Positions 43,824 through 53,034 are shown, numbered from the stretch's first letter. The stretch: DNA of 64,000 nucleotides from Halapricum desulfuricans (GCF_017094505.1 NZ_CP064787.1:1860001-1924000), one strand, 5' to 3'. The notes: generated by a model from the letters alone, not told the origin. A program made the numbers and translations.

Positions 43824-44582
43824 TTATCGTCCCATCCCGGGCGGCGGCCCCCGATCTCCCAGGTCGTCGTCCTCGTCTTCGACGTCGAGCCCGACCTCCT
43901 CGCGGCGGTCCTGTAGCGACCGGATCTGCAGCCAGTAGTACAGCCCGCCGCCGAGTCCGACGATCGCGAGCAGCGCGAACAGGCCGCCGAACAGCCACAG
44001 GTCGCGCTCGAGGTAGTACTCGACGACCAGCTGGTCGCTGTCGACGTCGTCCCAGGTGATGTGGACCCGTCCGTCGATCGTCTCGGTCTCGTAGCCGCCG
44101 GGAGCGACGTTCGAGAGGATCGGTACGCCGACGTCGGTCTTCGGCGGGAGCACGACCTCGTAACTGCCGTCGACGAACGTCGCCGTCCGGACGGCCTTGC
44201 CGTTCTGCTCGACGGTGTAACCGACCTTCCCGGTTCGGTCGGGCAACTCGAGGCGGATCCGCTCGGCGTTTCTTGAGACGTCGAACGCCGAGGCGTTGAC
44301 GACCGTGCCGTTCGGATAGCGGAACTGCAGCGCCCTGATCGGGAGCGGCTCGCGGTTGTTGAACATGTCCCGCTGGTAGAGGTTCAGCGCCGACGTGTTT
44401 GCGACCTCGTAGACGGCCGTGTAGCTGTCCCCGCCGAGCTGGATTGTCCCGTTCGCGGTGGTGTTCCAGTCATAGGTCGCGTCCTCGCTCAGCTGTGCGT
44501 CCGAGGGACTAGACCCCCCTAGACAGCCCGCGAGAACGATTAAAACGCCAAGACCGAGGAGTGCGAGCAGCCGACGATTCAT
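43824..44582 (-). CDS. DUF5803-type lipoprotein
   Basis: A 252-residue envelope protein. It has an N-terminal signal with lipobox LAGC (Cys19), an exported domain of about 170 residues (ATYDWNTTANGTIQLGGDSY), one transmembrane helix near residue 205 (LFALLAIVGLGGGLYYWL), and a short acidic cytoplasmic end. Its ATG overlaps the DUF2110 stop in ATGA. The trio tfe-DUF2110-DUF5803 appears to be one operon. Confidence 0.82.
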   Translation of the reverse strand: MNRRLLALLGLGVLIVLAGCLGGSSPSDAQLSEDATYDWNTTANGTIQLGGDSYTAVYEVANTSALNLYQRDMFNNREPLPIRALQFRYPNGTVVNASAFDVSRNAERIRLELPDRTGKVGYTVEQNGKAVRTATFVDGSYEVVLPPKTDVGVPILSNVAPGGYETETIDGRVHITWDDVDSDQLVVEYYLERDLWLFGGLFALLAIVGLGGGLYYWLQIRSLQDRREEVGLDVEDEDDDLGDRGPPPGMGR

Positions 44583-45250
44583 GGAACGACAGCGAGCAAC
44601 TCGGCGGAGAGATACGACCCGATGCTCGATAGCAGACCCGGCGGGTCGGTGTCGTCCGTACAGACGATGCTCTGTTCGAGCAGCCCGAGCCGTTCGACGG
44701 TGACGATGTCCTGCGCGTGACCGGCGCGGTTGACCGTCGCCCGGACCTCCGCCCGGGTCGCGCTATTGACGTTGACCCGACCGTTGCCGCGCGTCCACTC
44801 GTAGAGGCGGTCCCGCTCTTCGTCAGCCAGCCGCGCCGGACCGTCTTCCTGGGGCACGAACCGCAGCGGGAGATGCTGGACCAGCCCAAACCGCGTCCGG
44901 ATCTGCTCGGGCGACCCCGGGCCGAGCCCGAGTTCTTCGGCCGGAACGTAAACTTCGCGTCCGGCATCGAGGTAGAACCCGTCGTCGTCCCAGCGCTCGA
45001 GCGTGCCGACGTAGACCTCGCCCGGTGTGAGATGGGGCGTGATCTCCCCGAACTCCTCGCGCAGGAGGTTCTGGGCGACCGTCGCGTCGTCCCCCTCGAC
45101 GGTTACCGACGGGAACTCGTCGTCGCGAACGCCGACCTCGTAGGTCACGTCTAGCTCGCCCAGCAGGTTCTCGATCTGCGAAGACAGCGAATCCAGGGCT
45201 CGCTGTCGGGCGTCGCCGGCGACGTAACACTTGGTTGCGAGGACTACCAT
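44579..45250 (-). CDS. DUF2110 protein
   Basis: A 223-residue protein. It starts MVVLATKCYVAGDARQRALD, followed by an S1/KH-like middle (EVYVGTLERWDDDGFYLDAGREVYVPAEEL) and a C-terminal helical part with RLYEWTRGNGRVNVNSATRAEV, cited for recognition. The ATG at 45250 shares its A with the tfe TAA. It may be an RNA-binding factor acting with transcription initiation, but this rests only on context. Confidence 0.85.
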   Translation of the reverse strand: MVVLATKCYVAGDARQRALDSLSSQIENLLGELDVTYEVGVRDDEFPSVTVEGDDATVAQNLLREEFGEITPHLTPGEVYVGTLERWDDDGFYLDAGREVYVPAEELGLGPGSPEQIRTRFGLVQHLPLRFVPQEDGPARLADEERDRLYEWTRGNGRVNVNSATRAEVRATVNRAGHAQDIVTVERLGLLEQSIVCTDDTDPPGLLSSIGSYLSAELLAVVP

Positions 45251-45786
45251 TAGGCTTGGACTTCCGAATCCGGTTCGACGTTGAGTTCGTCGCGCAACTG
45301 TTCGATCCGTTCCTCCATCGCCTCGAGCAGCATCGTGTTCTCCATCGAGTCGAGCTGGGAGCCACACTCCGGACACTCGAAGCCGAAGTCCATCGCCTCG
45401 CCGAACTCGAAGCGGATGCCGCAGCTCTCACAGAGGTAGAACTCGTGTTCGAACTCGTACTCGCGGCGCTCTTCGAGCCCCTCCAGCAACCGGTGCATCT
45501 CCCCCTGGAGTTGTTCGGGGATGTTCTCGTAGTGGAACGTCCAGAGGTAGGTAAGCCACCCCGAGTCCTCGTCGCGCAGCCGGCGGTAGCTCGCCAGATC
45601 GTTCTCATAGAGGATGAAAAGCGCCCGGCGGACGTCGTTGAGTTCGAGCCCCAACTCCTCCGCCAGTTCCTCGTCCGTCACTTCACCGTCCGGCGGCGCG
45701 GCGGCGACGGGCATCCCCTTCGGTCCGACGAGTTCGTGGAGGTACTTCTGTATGACAGGGTCCTCCAGGAGATCCTCAAAAGCCAT
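45250..45786 (-). CDS. tfe: Transcription factor E (TFE, TFIIE-alpha homologue)
   Basis: A 178-residue general transcription factor. The N-terminal winged helix contains VTDEELAEELGLELNDVRRALFILYEND. The C-terminal zinc ribbon has Cys pairs in FYLCESCGIRF and FECPECGSQL. It stabilises the open promoter complex with RNA polymerase. It heads the overlapping operon tfe-DUF2110-DUF5803. Confidence 0.96.
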   Translation of the reverse strand: MAFEDLLEDPVIQKYLHELVGPKGMPVAAAPPDGEVTDEELAEELGLELNDVRRALFILYENDLASYRRLRDEDSGWLTYLWTFHYENIPEQLQGEMHRLLEGLEERREYEFEHEFYLCESCGIRFEFGEAMDFGFECPECGSQLDSMENTMLLEAMEERIEQLRDELNVEPDSEVQA

Positions 45787-45818
45787 TGTGCGTACTTGCG
45801 CCTGTGACGCGGTTAAGT

Positions 45819-46057
45819 CTTTAGCTTTTCCCGTGGCGAAAACGAACGCCGAGGTTCGCTGTCACCGACCTCGTCGTCCCGGCTGTGGAGGAGCGCCCCG
45901 GAAAAGCCGGCCAGCGAGAGATGCGACAGCGCGTGGGGACCCGGTCGACCGCCGCGACGACTTCGGCCGTGTCGTCTTCGACGTTTGCCGGGAGGGGCTC
46001 GTGACACCACATCGCGCCCCAGCCGCCACAGCCGACGTGAATCACTCGCTGTGCCAT
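45819..46057 (-). pseudogene. 5' relic of a Gfo/Idh/MocA-type oxidoreductase
   Basis: From the ATG at 46057 the sequence reads MAQRVIHVGCGGWGAMWCHE followed by PLPANVEDDTAEVVAAVD. This is the N-terminal Rossmann strand and loop of Gfo/Idh/MocA dehydrogenases. After about 38 codons the similarity is lost, while another frame continues to give plausible residues, and only ~80 codons remain of an expected ~350. It is a truncated, probably frameshifted remnant between tfe and the HMG-CoA synthase gene. Confidence 0.6.
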
Positions 46058-46162
46058 GGATAGGGTGGGACGTGCGTCGGACAGCAAACCGGCGTATTTC
46101 GACGATTGTCGTATCAGTAGTCGACAAACACTTAACCCAGTTCCCCGTCAGGACAGGTGAAC

Positions 46163-47497
46163 ATGAAAGACGTAGGCATCGACGCCGTCGAGTTCCGGTC
46201 AGGGAAGCTCATGCTCGATCTCCCGGGGACGTTCGCGGAAGTCAAGGACGAAGACCCGGCGAAGTACACGAAGGGGCTGGGGCTACACGCGAGTTCGTTC
46301 CCGGACGCGTACGAGGACATCGTGACGATGGCGGCAAACGCCTCGAAGCGACTGATGGACCGCAAGGGTCTGGAACCCGACGACATCGGCCGTATCGACG
46401 TCGCGACGGAGAGCGCGTTCGACCACTCGAAGCCGGTTTCGACGTACGTCGCCGGCTGTCTGGAGCAGGTCTACGACGGCGATTTCCGCCACGCCAACAA
46501 GGGCGAGCGCAAGTTCGCCTGCATCGCCGGCACCCAGAGCGTCGACGACGCCGTCAACTGGATCGCCGCCGACAAGAACCGCGGTCGCGCCGCGATCGTG
46601 ATCTCGACCGACACGGCCCTCTACGAGCGCGGCGACTCCGGCGAGGCGACCCAGGGTGCCGGCGCCGTCGCGATGCTCATCGACGAGGACCCCGATCTCG
46701 TCACGATCGACCCCGAACAGGGTATCGGTAGCGTCGACGAGACGGACTTCCTCAAGCCGAACCAGCAGTTCCCCTCAGTCGACGGCAAGCGCTCGATGCA
46801 GGTGTATCTCATGCGGATGCGCGAGGCGCTGGAAGACTACGAGACGCAGGTCGAGACCCACCCAGACGACTTCGCGTTCGTCCCGTTCCACACGCCGTTC
46901 CCGGGGATGGTGCGCAAGGCCGCTCCGCTGGGGTACCGACACGTCGCGCGCGACACCGAAGTCGAGGACGAACTCGCCGAGGAGATCGGCCGCCAGCCCC
47001 GGCCCGAGGCGTTCGACGATGACGAGGCGTACCGCGAGGCGCTCAAAGAGTACACCGACAAACTGACCGAGACCGAGCGCTATCAGGAGTGGTACAGCCG
47101 CGCGATCGAACCGACGCTGGACATCTCCTCGCGCGTCGGCAACTGGTACACCAGTTCCGTCCACCTCGCCCGCATCTCGGCGCTCAAGCACGCCCGCGAG
47201 AACGGCATCGACCTCGACCACGAGCGACTGCTGGTCGGCTCGTACGGTTCGGGGGCGCAGGCCGAGATCCACGGCGAGACGGTCCAGCCCGGCTGGGAGG
47301 ACGAGATCGCACAGCTCAACGTCGACGATCAACTGGTCGAGCGTTACGACCTCTCCTGGGAGGAGTACGAGCAGATCCACGACGTGCACAACCACGAGGA
47401 ATCGGTCGACGTCGATCCGTTCACGACGCCTGAAGGGGAGTTCGTCTTCGACGGCTGGGGTCGAATGGGCGAGCGGAAGTACACCTACGTCGAATAG
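46163..47497 (+). CDS. hmgB: Hydroxymethylglutaryl-CoA synthase
   Basis: A 444-residue mevalonate-pathway enzyme joining acetyl-CoA and acetoacetyl-CoA. The catalytic cysteine is in KFACIAGTQS. Other landmarks are ATESAFDHSKPVSTYVAGC, AFVPFHTPFPGMVRKA with the active His, and the GSYGSGAQAEI near the C-terminus. The ATG at 46163 is preferred over the GTG two codons earlier; CACTTAACC lies about 30 bases upstream. Its last 42 coding bases are duplicated 210 bases downstream. Confidence 0.95.
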   Translation: MKDVGIDAVEFRSGKLMLDLPGTFAEVKDEDPAKYTKGLGLHASSFPDAYEDIVTMAANASKRLMDRKGLEPDDIGRIDVATESAFDHSKPVSTYVAGCLEQVYDGDFRHANKGERKFACIAGTQSVDDAVNWIAADKNRGRAAIVISTDTALYERGDSGEATQGAGAVAMLIDEDPDLVTIDPEQGIGSVDETDFLKPNQQFPSVDGKRSMQVYLMRMREALEDYETQVETHPDDFAFVPFHTPFPGMVRKAAPLGYRHVARDTEVEDELAEEIGRQPRPEAFDDDEAYREALKEYTDKLTETERYQEWYSRAIEPTLDISSRVGNWYTSSVHLARISALKHARENGIDLDHERLLVGSYGSGAQAEIHGETVQPGWEDEIAQLNVDDQLVERYDLSWEEYEQIHDVHNHEESVDVDPFTTPEGEFVFDGWGRMGERKYTYVE

Positions 47498-47501
47498 TCA
47501 C
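47456..47501. repeat. 46-bp direct repeat, first copy (3' end of HMG-CoA synthase gene)
   Basis: The sequence from TGGGGTCGAATGGGCGAG to CGAATAGTCAC recurs exactly at 47666-47711. This copy holds the true end of the HMG-CoA synthase gene. Confidence 0.95.
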
Positions 47502-47665
47502 CGCAGGACACTCACTCGCGAGCGTCGGAGACGCGAGCGAGGTCGTTTTTCCCCACGTTCGTCAGAGCGAAGCTCTGACGCAGCCCATCAGAAATCTCCG
47601 ATTTCTGAGGACGTTTTTGCGACCGAGCGGTTCCCGCAGGGCCGAAGGCCCGAGGGAGTAAAAAG
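47502..47665. repeat. Hairpin-rich insert between 46-bp direct repeats
   Basis: 164 noncoding bases with four stem-loops: CTCGCG...CGCGAG, the perfect GTCAGAGC-GAA-GCTCTGAC, CAGAAATC-TCC-GATTTCTG, and GGGCC-GAA-GGCCC. It also has two GTTTTT tracts (near 47549 and 47612). It separates two genes whose stops would otherwise touch. It may be a small non-autonomous mobile palindromic element or a bidirectional terminator block that was duplicated in. Confidence 0.7.
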
Positions 47666-47711
47666 TGGGGTCGAATGGGCGAGCGGAAGTACACCTACGT
47701 CGAATAGTCAC
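47666..47711. repeat. 46-bp direct repeat, second copy (at dehydrogenase 3' end)
   Basis: Exact copy of 47456-47501. It contains an orphan HMG-CoA synthase C-terminus and stop, and the TGA (47708-47710) of the convergent dehydrogenase gene. This copy therefore probably preserves the ancestral convergent junction. Confidence 0.95.
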
Positions 47712-48679
47712 GGAACGACCTGATTGTCGAGGTCGTCCCACGATCCGGACTCGACCGCGCGTTCGACGTTCCTGACGACGATATCGGCCAGTCGATCGTA
47801 GTACTCGGGCGTGTACCCGCCGTTGTGTGGCGTGATCAGGACGTTCTCGAAGTTCCAGAGCGGGTGCTCCGGGGGCAGCGGCTCGGGATCAGTCACGTCC
47901 AGCGCGGCCCCGCGGATGTGGTTCCACCGCAGCGCGTCGACCAGCGCGTCGGTCTCGATCACGCCGCCGCGGGCGACGTTGACGACGACCGCGTCGGGAT
48001 CGAGCAGGTCGAACGCCGCACCGTCCAGCAGGCCCTCGGTCGTCTCGGTCAGCGGGCACGCGAGTACGACCCCCTCGGAACCGGAAAGCGCCGTCTCGAG
48101 GTCGTCGTAGCCGAACACCGCGTCGGCGGGGCCGCCCTTTTCCGGCGTGTGACGGACCGCCCGGAGGTCGACGTCGAACGGCCGGAGCCGACGGGCGATC
48201 GCCGTTCCGATCGCGCCCAGTCCGACGACGGTGACGGTACGACCGGCGAGTTCGCCGGGCTGGAAGTTGCGCCACTCGTGGTTGCGTTGCTGGCGGCGCG
48301 CCCGGAAGAGGCCGCGAGTCAGCGAGAGCAGCGACCCGACGGCGTGCTCGGCGACGTTCGATGCGTGGACGCCGCCGGCGTTGGTCACCGTTACGCCCTG
48401 CTCGCGCAGTTCCGAGAGCGGGAGGTGGTCGGTGCCCGCGTACGAGCAGGCGAACAGTTCGAGGGCCCCGGCCCGGTCGAGGTCGTCGGGCGAGATGTAG
48501 TTTCCGACGACGACGGTCGCCGAGGGCAACGCCGCGTCGATTTCGTCGCTCGTTCGGGCGAGCGATACGTCCCCGTCGTAGCGTGCGCGCAGCGACGAGA
48601 CCAGCGATTCGACGGGGATCCCGTGTGGCTTCTGCGGGAGGACGAGAATCTCGGGTAACGCTGTCATCGTACGGGTCAT
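47708..48679 (-). CDS. D-2-hydroxyacid dehydrogenase
   Basis: A 323-residue NAD(P)-dependent reductase of the SerA/GyaR fold. The Rossmann motif is VVGLGAIGTAIA. The catalytic Arg is in NVARGGVI, the Glu in DPEPLPPEHPLW and the His in TPHNGGYTP. The substrate could be glyoxylate, hydroxypyruvate or a longer keto acid. A TATA-like box near 48708-48712 favours the ATG at 48679 over the ATG four codons later. Its stop lies in the second 46-bp repeat. Confidence 0.92.
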   Translation of the reverse strand: MTRTMTALPEILVLPQKPHGIPVESLVSSLRARYDGDVSLARTSDEIDAALPSATVVVGNYISPDDLDRAGALELFACSYAGTDHLPLSELREQGVTVTNAGGVHASNVAEHAVGSLLSLTRGLFRARRQQRNHEWRNFQPGELAGRTVTVVGLGAIGTAIARRLRPFDVDLRAVRHTPEKGGPADAVFGYDDLETALSGSEGVVLACPLTETTEGLLDGAAFDLLDPDAVVVNVARGGVIETDALVDALRWNHIRGAALDVTDPEPLPPEHPLWNFENVLITPHNGGYTPEYYDRLADIVVRNVERAVESGSWDDLDNQVVP

Positions 48680-48843
48680 GGTGTGCCGCGTTTGTCATAC
48701 TGGTGGCTATACGTTCGTAACGATATCTGGCACGACGGCATGCCAGATCATTTCGAAATGGTATCGCCATCAGTATCAATGCTCCCGTCGGCGGCGCGAC
48801 CCGAGGTCACGAGATTTAACTATCGACAGGTAGGGGTATGGAT

Positions 48844-50208
48844 ATGGAACGAGTCGACGTCGCCATCGTCGGCGGCGGTCCGGCGGGGTTGTCCGCCGCG
48901 CGGGCCGCGGCCGAACGGGACGCGGACGTGCTCGTCGTCGAGAAGGGGGTCCCGCGGGCGGACCGCGAGCGGCTGGGCCCCGACTCGACCGACGCAGCCG
49001 GCATGCTCGATTACTGGGTCGACCTCATGGACTACGAACCCGAGGAGATCCCCGAGGAAATCGTGTTACAGGAACTCGACGGCGCGGTCTTCGAGGGGCC
49101 GTCGGAGTCGGTGACGCTCAGAGAGACGGGAATCGACGCCAGCTACGACGAATTCGGGTTCGCCTTCCATCGCGCCCGATTCGACGACTGGCTCCGCGAG
49201 GAAGCCGAGGTCGCCGGCGCGTCCTACGAGGTCGGCACGAGCGTCAACAACGTCACGTCGACGTTCGAACAGGGCTCGTTCGTGCACACGCTGACGCTCG
49301 CCGACGGAGAGCAAGTCGAGGCCGACGCGCTCGTGCTCGCGGACGGCCCCCAGCGGACGGTCACGATCGACGCGCTCGACCAGTTCATGCCCGACGACCG
49401 GTCGGTCGCAGACCTCCTCGGCCCGGATCGCGCGAACCACATCGCCTATCAGGAACACCGCCGTATCCCCGACGAGCTATTCGACGAGGACCTGATCAAG
49501 TTCTGGTGGGGCGTCATCCCCGGTCACACCGCCTATCCCTGGATCTTCCCGAACGACGACGGCGTCGCTCGCGTCGGACTGACGATGCCGATCGGAACGG
49601 ACCTCGGAGACGTCAGGAACCCCGGCGACTACGCGCTGCTCGAACCCGACGACGAGCAGGTTCCCCCGGGCCGGGTCTACCTCCGTCGGCTGCTGGAGTG
49701 GCGCTATCCCGAGTACGACCTCGATGACTTCCCGCTCGTGGAAGACCGGGGCAAACGCGGCGGGACGGAAGCGTATCCCATCTCCTCGACGCGGCCGATC
49801 GAGTCACCGACCCAGGCCGACATCGCCGTCGTCGGCGGCGCGATGGGCGCGACCTCGGCGTTCCACGAGGGCGGCGATCATGTCGCCGTCCGGACCGGCA
49901 AACTCGCCGGTCGGCTCGCCGCCACGGACCGGCTCCGTCGGTACAACAGTGCGTGGCAACGTGCGCTCGGCGACGAAGTCCTGCGCAACGTCACGCTCGC
50001 GGAGCTGGCGCGTGACATGGAGCCGTCGGACTGGGACGAGACCTTCGCCACCGTCGATCGGATGCTCTCGGTCGAGGGATCGCGCTACCGACAGGCGCTC
50101 GGAGCGGGTCTGAGTGGGCTTTCGGTGGTCGCTCGCTACAGGTGGCTCCGGCGGCAGTTCCGGGACGGCAAGTACGTCCAGCTCCGCGAGTCGGAGTACG
50201 TGCTCTGA
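48844..50208 (+). CDS. FAD-dependent oxidoreductase (geranylgeranyl reductase/ETF-dehydrogenase-like)
   Basis: A 454-residue flavoprotein. It has the FAD motif VAIVGGGPAGLSAARAAAE at the start, a middle sheet with IKFWWGVIPGHTAYPWIFP, and a late substrate/FAD segment ADIAVVGGAMGATSAFHEGG. The C-terminal ~100 residues are helical and basic (RWLRRQFRDGKYVQL), perhaps membrane-facing. The ATG at 48844 fits the TATA-like ATTTAAC centred 28 bases upstream better than the ATG two codons earlier. It is translationally coupled to a 58-residue membrane protein. Confidence 0.88.
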   Translation: MERVDVAIVGGGPAGLSAARAAAERDADVLVVEKGVPRADRERLGPDSTDAAGMLDYWVDLMDYEPEEIPEEIVLQELDGAVFEGPSESVTLRETGIDASYDEFGFAFHRARFDDWLREEAEVAGASYEVGTSVNNVTSTFEQGSFVHTLTLADGEQVEADALVLADGPQRTVTIDALDQFMPDDRSVADLLGPDRANHIAYQEHRRIPDELFDEDLIKFWWGVIPGHTAYPWIFPNDDGVARVGLTMPIGTDLGDVRNPGDYALLEPDDEQVPPGRVYLRRLLEWRYPEYDLDDFPLVEDRGKRGGTEAYPISSTRPIESPTQADIAVVGGAMGATSAFHEGGDHVAVRTGKLAGRLAATDRLRRYNSAWQRALGDEVLRNVTLAELARDMEPSDWDETFATVDRMLSVEGSRYRQALGAGLSGLSVVARYRWLRRQFRDGKYVQLRESEYVL

Positions 50209-50384
50209 TGGGGCTCCTCCAGCGGTTCCTCCCGGTGATCGGGATCCTGTATCTCGCCTATCTCGCGCTCCAGCCGCCGCCGCTTCGATGGATCGGGCTG
50301 CTCTGTCTGGCCGTCCTGACGCCGTTCGTGCTCGGGTGGCTGCTGGGACGGCTGGCCGGGATCGGCCCGTGGGCACCAGAGTGA
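50208..50384 (+). CDS. Small two-helix membrane protein coupled to the flavoprotein
   Basis: A 58-residue hydrophobic protein (FLPVIGILYLAYLAL, then LLCLAVLTPFVLGWLLG). Its ATG overlaps the flavoprotein TGA in TGATG, so it is made in fixed proportion. It probably anchors the flavoprotein or acts with it in a lipid or quinone reaction; that is inference. Confidence 0.75.
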   Translation: MGLLQRFLPVIGILYLAYLALQPPPLRWIGLLCLAVLTPFVLGWLLGRLAGIGPWAPE

Positions 50385-50408
50385 TATCGGGGGAACGCGT
50401 ATCTATCG

Positions 50409-52994
50409 GTGAATTCCGGTAGTGTGACAGTGATCGCAGACCCCCACAGCCGACCGGGCAAGGAAGTGCTGTCCGCGGCCGACAGCGCTGTCGGGGGGAT
50501 TTCGTCCGACGAAGCCCAGCGACGACTCGCCGCGTACGGCGAGAACGAGGTCGCCCGGACGGACGGGCGGACGCCGCTCGACGTCTTCCTCGCGCAGTTC
50601 GACAGCGTTCTCATCTGGGTCCTGCTGGTCGCGGCCGCGCTCTCGGCCGGGATCGGTCACACCGTCGACGCGCTGCTCATTGCCGTCATCGTCGTCGTGA
50701 ACGGGGCTTTCGGTTTCGCTCAGGACTACCGGGCCGAACGGAGCCTCGAAGCCCTCCGCGAACTGTCCGCGCCGACGGCGACCGTCAGGCGGGACGGCAC
50801 AGCCGTCGAGGTCGACGCGACCGAACTCGTCCCCGGCGACGTGATCGAACTGACGAGCGGCGACGTGGTTCCCGCCGACGGGCGGGTGCTCGAATCGGTC
50901 GACCTCGAGGTCGACGAGGCGGCGCTCACCGGCGAGAGTATGCCGGTCTCGAAGTCGCCGGAGCCGGTCGAGCCGGCGACGCCGCTGGCCGAGCGCGACT
51001 GCATGGTATACGGTTCTACGAGCGTCACGCGCGGACGAGGGGCCGCTGTCGTCACCGCGACCGGGAACGACACCGAGGTGGGATCGATCGCCCGGGAACT
51101 CACAGCCACCGCGGAGACGGAGACGCCCCTTCAGGAGAAACTGGACGACCTCGGCCGCCGACTCGGAGCGGGTGTGCTCGTACTCGCCGCGCTCGTGGTC
51201 CCGCTATTGGTGCTCCGGGATACGCCACCCATCGAAGCGGCGCTCACCGCGGTGTCGCTGGCCGTCGCCGCGATACCCGAGGGATTACCGGCCGTGGTGA
51301 CGCTGACGCTCGCGCTGGGAGTGCGGACGATGGCCGAGGAGAACGCGCTTGTCCGACGGCTGCCGGCCGTCGAGGCGCTCGGCTCCGTCGATGTCGTCTG
51401 TACCGACAAAACCGGGACACTCACCGAGGGGCAGATGACAGTCGGCAGGATCTGGGTGGACGACGCAGTCGTCGATCCCGACGGCTCCGGAGTCACCTCC
51501 GAACGGGTCGATCTCCTGTTGCGGGCAGGGGCGCTGTGTAACGACGCCACCGCCGAGACGGGTGATCCGACCGAGCGGGCGCTGGTCGAGGCCGCCGACG
51601 AGTCCGGGATCGACGTCGAGAGGCTCCGTGCGGGTCGACCCCGAACCGGCGAGGTCCCGTTCTCTTCCGAGCGCAAGTGGATGGGGACCGCCCACGGCGA
51701 TGTCGGGTACGTCAAGGGTGCGCCGGAGGTCGTCCTCTCGCAGTCCTCTCGCGTGCTCGCCGACGACGGCCCGGCCGATCTCTCTCCGGAGACGGCCGAA
51801 CGGATCCGCGATCGAGTCCGGTCGTTCGCGGACGACGCGCTCCGCGTGCTCGCGATCGCCTACACCGATGACCCAGCGGATCTGGAGGGCGATCTGGTGT
51901 TCGTTGGACTCGTCGGGTTGCTCGACCCGCCACGATCGGAGGTCGCCGAGGCGCTCGCGGCGACCGAGCGAGCCGGGATCGACGTGAAGATGATCACCGG
52001 CGACAACGTCCGCACGGCCGGCGCGATCGCGGCGTCGCTCGGCATGGGGCGGGCGGTGCTCGAAGGCCGTGACCTCGAGGCACTGGACGATGCGCAACTG
52101 GCGAGTCGAGTCGAGGACGTCGACGTGTTCGCTCGAGCCACGCCCCGGCACAAGGTGCGCATCCTGCAGGCGCTCAAGGCGAACGGCCACGTCGTCGCCA
52201 TGACAGGGGACGGCGTCAACGACGCGCCGGCGCTGAAAAACGCCGACGTCGGCGTCGCGATGGGCGTCAGGGGGACCGACGTGGCAAAACAGGCCAGCGA
52301 CGTGATCCTGCTCGACGACAACTACGCCACTATCGAGCGGGCGATCGAACGCGGCCGGGCGATCTTCGACAACGTCTGGAAGTTCGTCGCGTTTCTGCTC
52401 AGCGCGAACGTCGCCGAGGTCGCGCTGGTCTTTCTCGCGTCGCTGTATGGCTATCTGGTGCTTCCGGCCGTGCAACTGCTGTGGATCAATCTGCTCACCG
52501 ACGGGCTGCCCGCGCTGGCGCTCGGTGCGGATCCACAGAGCGGCGACGTGATGGAACGCCCGCCGCGCGATCCCGACCGAGGGATCGTCGGACGCCCCAT
52601 GCTCGCGCTCGTCGGGGGAACCGGAACCGTCTCGACGGCCCTCATGCTCGGACTGCTGGCGTACGCGCTCGACGGAGCGACTGCGATCACGCCGTACGCG
52701 ATGACGATGGTGTTCACGGGCTTCATCTTCCTCGAGTTCGAGAAGCTGTACGTCATCCGTCGGGTCCGAGCGACGCCGACGCTCTCAAACCCGTGGCTCG
52801 CGCTCGCGGTCGCGATCTCGATCGCGCTGCAACTCGCGGTGCTGTACAGCCCTCTCAACCGGTACTTCGGGACGGTCCCGCTCGCCGTTGCCGACTGGGC
52901 GCTCATCGGGGCTGTACTGGCGGTTGCGCTCCCGCTGTACGGCGCTGTCGTCGTCGCGATCGGACGATGGGTGCCAGACGAGACGACTCGCTGA
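50409..52994 (+). CDS. P-type cation-transporting ATPase (Ca2+-ATPase-like, type II)
   Basis: An 861-residue ion pump. In order: a cation-ATPase N-terminal domain (GISSDEAQRRLAAYGENEV), the actuator motif LTGESMPV, AAIPEGLPAVVTLTLALG in helix 4, the phosphorylation site CTDKTGTLT, KGAPE, TGDGVNDAPALK, and six C-terminal helices (LLWINLLTDGLPALALG). IPEGLP fits Ca2+-type pumps, but other cations are possible. The start is a GTG at 50409; another GTG is five codons later. Confidence 0.94.
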   Translation: MNSGSVTVIADPHSRPGKEVLSAADSAVGGISSDEAQRRLAAYGENEVARTDGRTPLDVFLAQFDSVLIWVLLVAAALSAGIGHTVDALLIAVIVVVNGAFGFAQDYRAERSLEALRELSAPTATVRRDGTAVEVDATELVPGDVIELTSGDVVPADGRVLESVDLEVDEAALTGESMPVSKSPEPVEPATPLAERDCMVYGSTSVTRGRGAAVVTATGNDTEVGSIARELTATAETETPLQEKLDDLGRRLGAGVLVLAALVVPLLVLRDTPPIEAALTAVSLAVAAIPEGLPAVVTLTLALGVRTMAEENALVRRLPAVEALGSVDVVCTDKTGTLTEGQMTVGRIWVDDAVVDPDGSGVTSERVDLLLRAGALCNDATAETGDPTERALVEAADESGIDVERLRAGRPRTGEVPFSSERKWMGTAHGDVGYVKGAPEVVLSQSSRVLADDGPADLSPETAERIRDRVRSFADDALRVLAIAYTDDPADLEGDLVFVGLVGLLDPPRSEVAEALAATERAGIDVKMITGDNVRTAGAIAASLGMGRAVLEGRDLEALDDAQLASRVEDVDVFARATPRHKVRILQALKANGHVVAMTGDGVNDAPALKNADVGVAMGVRGTDVAKQASDVILLDDNYATIERAIERGRAIFDNVWKFVAFLLSANVAEVALVFLASLYGYLVLPAVQLLWINLLTDGLPALALGADPQSGDVMERPPRDPDRGIVGRPMLALVGGTGTVSTALMLGLLAYALDGATAITPYAMTMVFTGFIFLEFEKLYVIRRVRATPTLSNPWLALAVAISIALQLAVLYSPLNRYFGTVPLAVADWALIGAVLAVALPLYGAVVVAIGRWVPDETTR

Positions 52995-53034
52995 TCGCGA
53001 CCCCCATACCATCTCCGGCGTGCCGGTAGAACAG

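Noticed and set aside
47512-47694. A 60-codon ORF in the hairpin-rich insert
   Set aside because: Its codons are dictated by palindromes and direct repeats; it has no promoter and no recognisable protein features.
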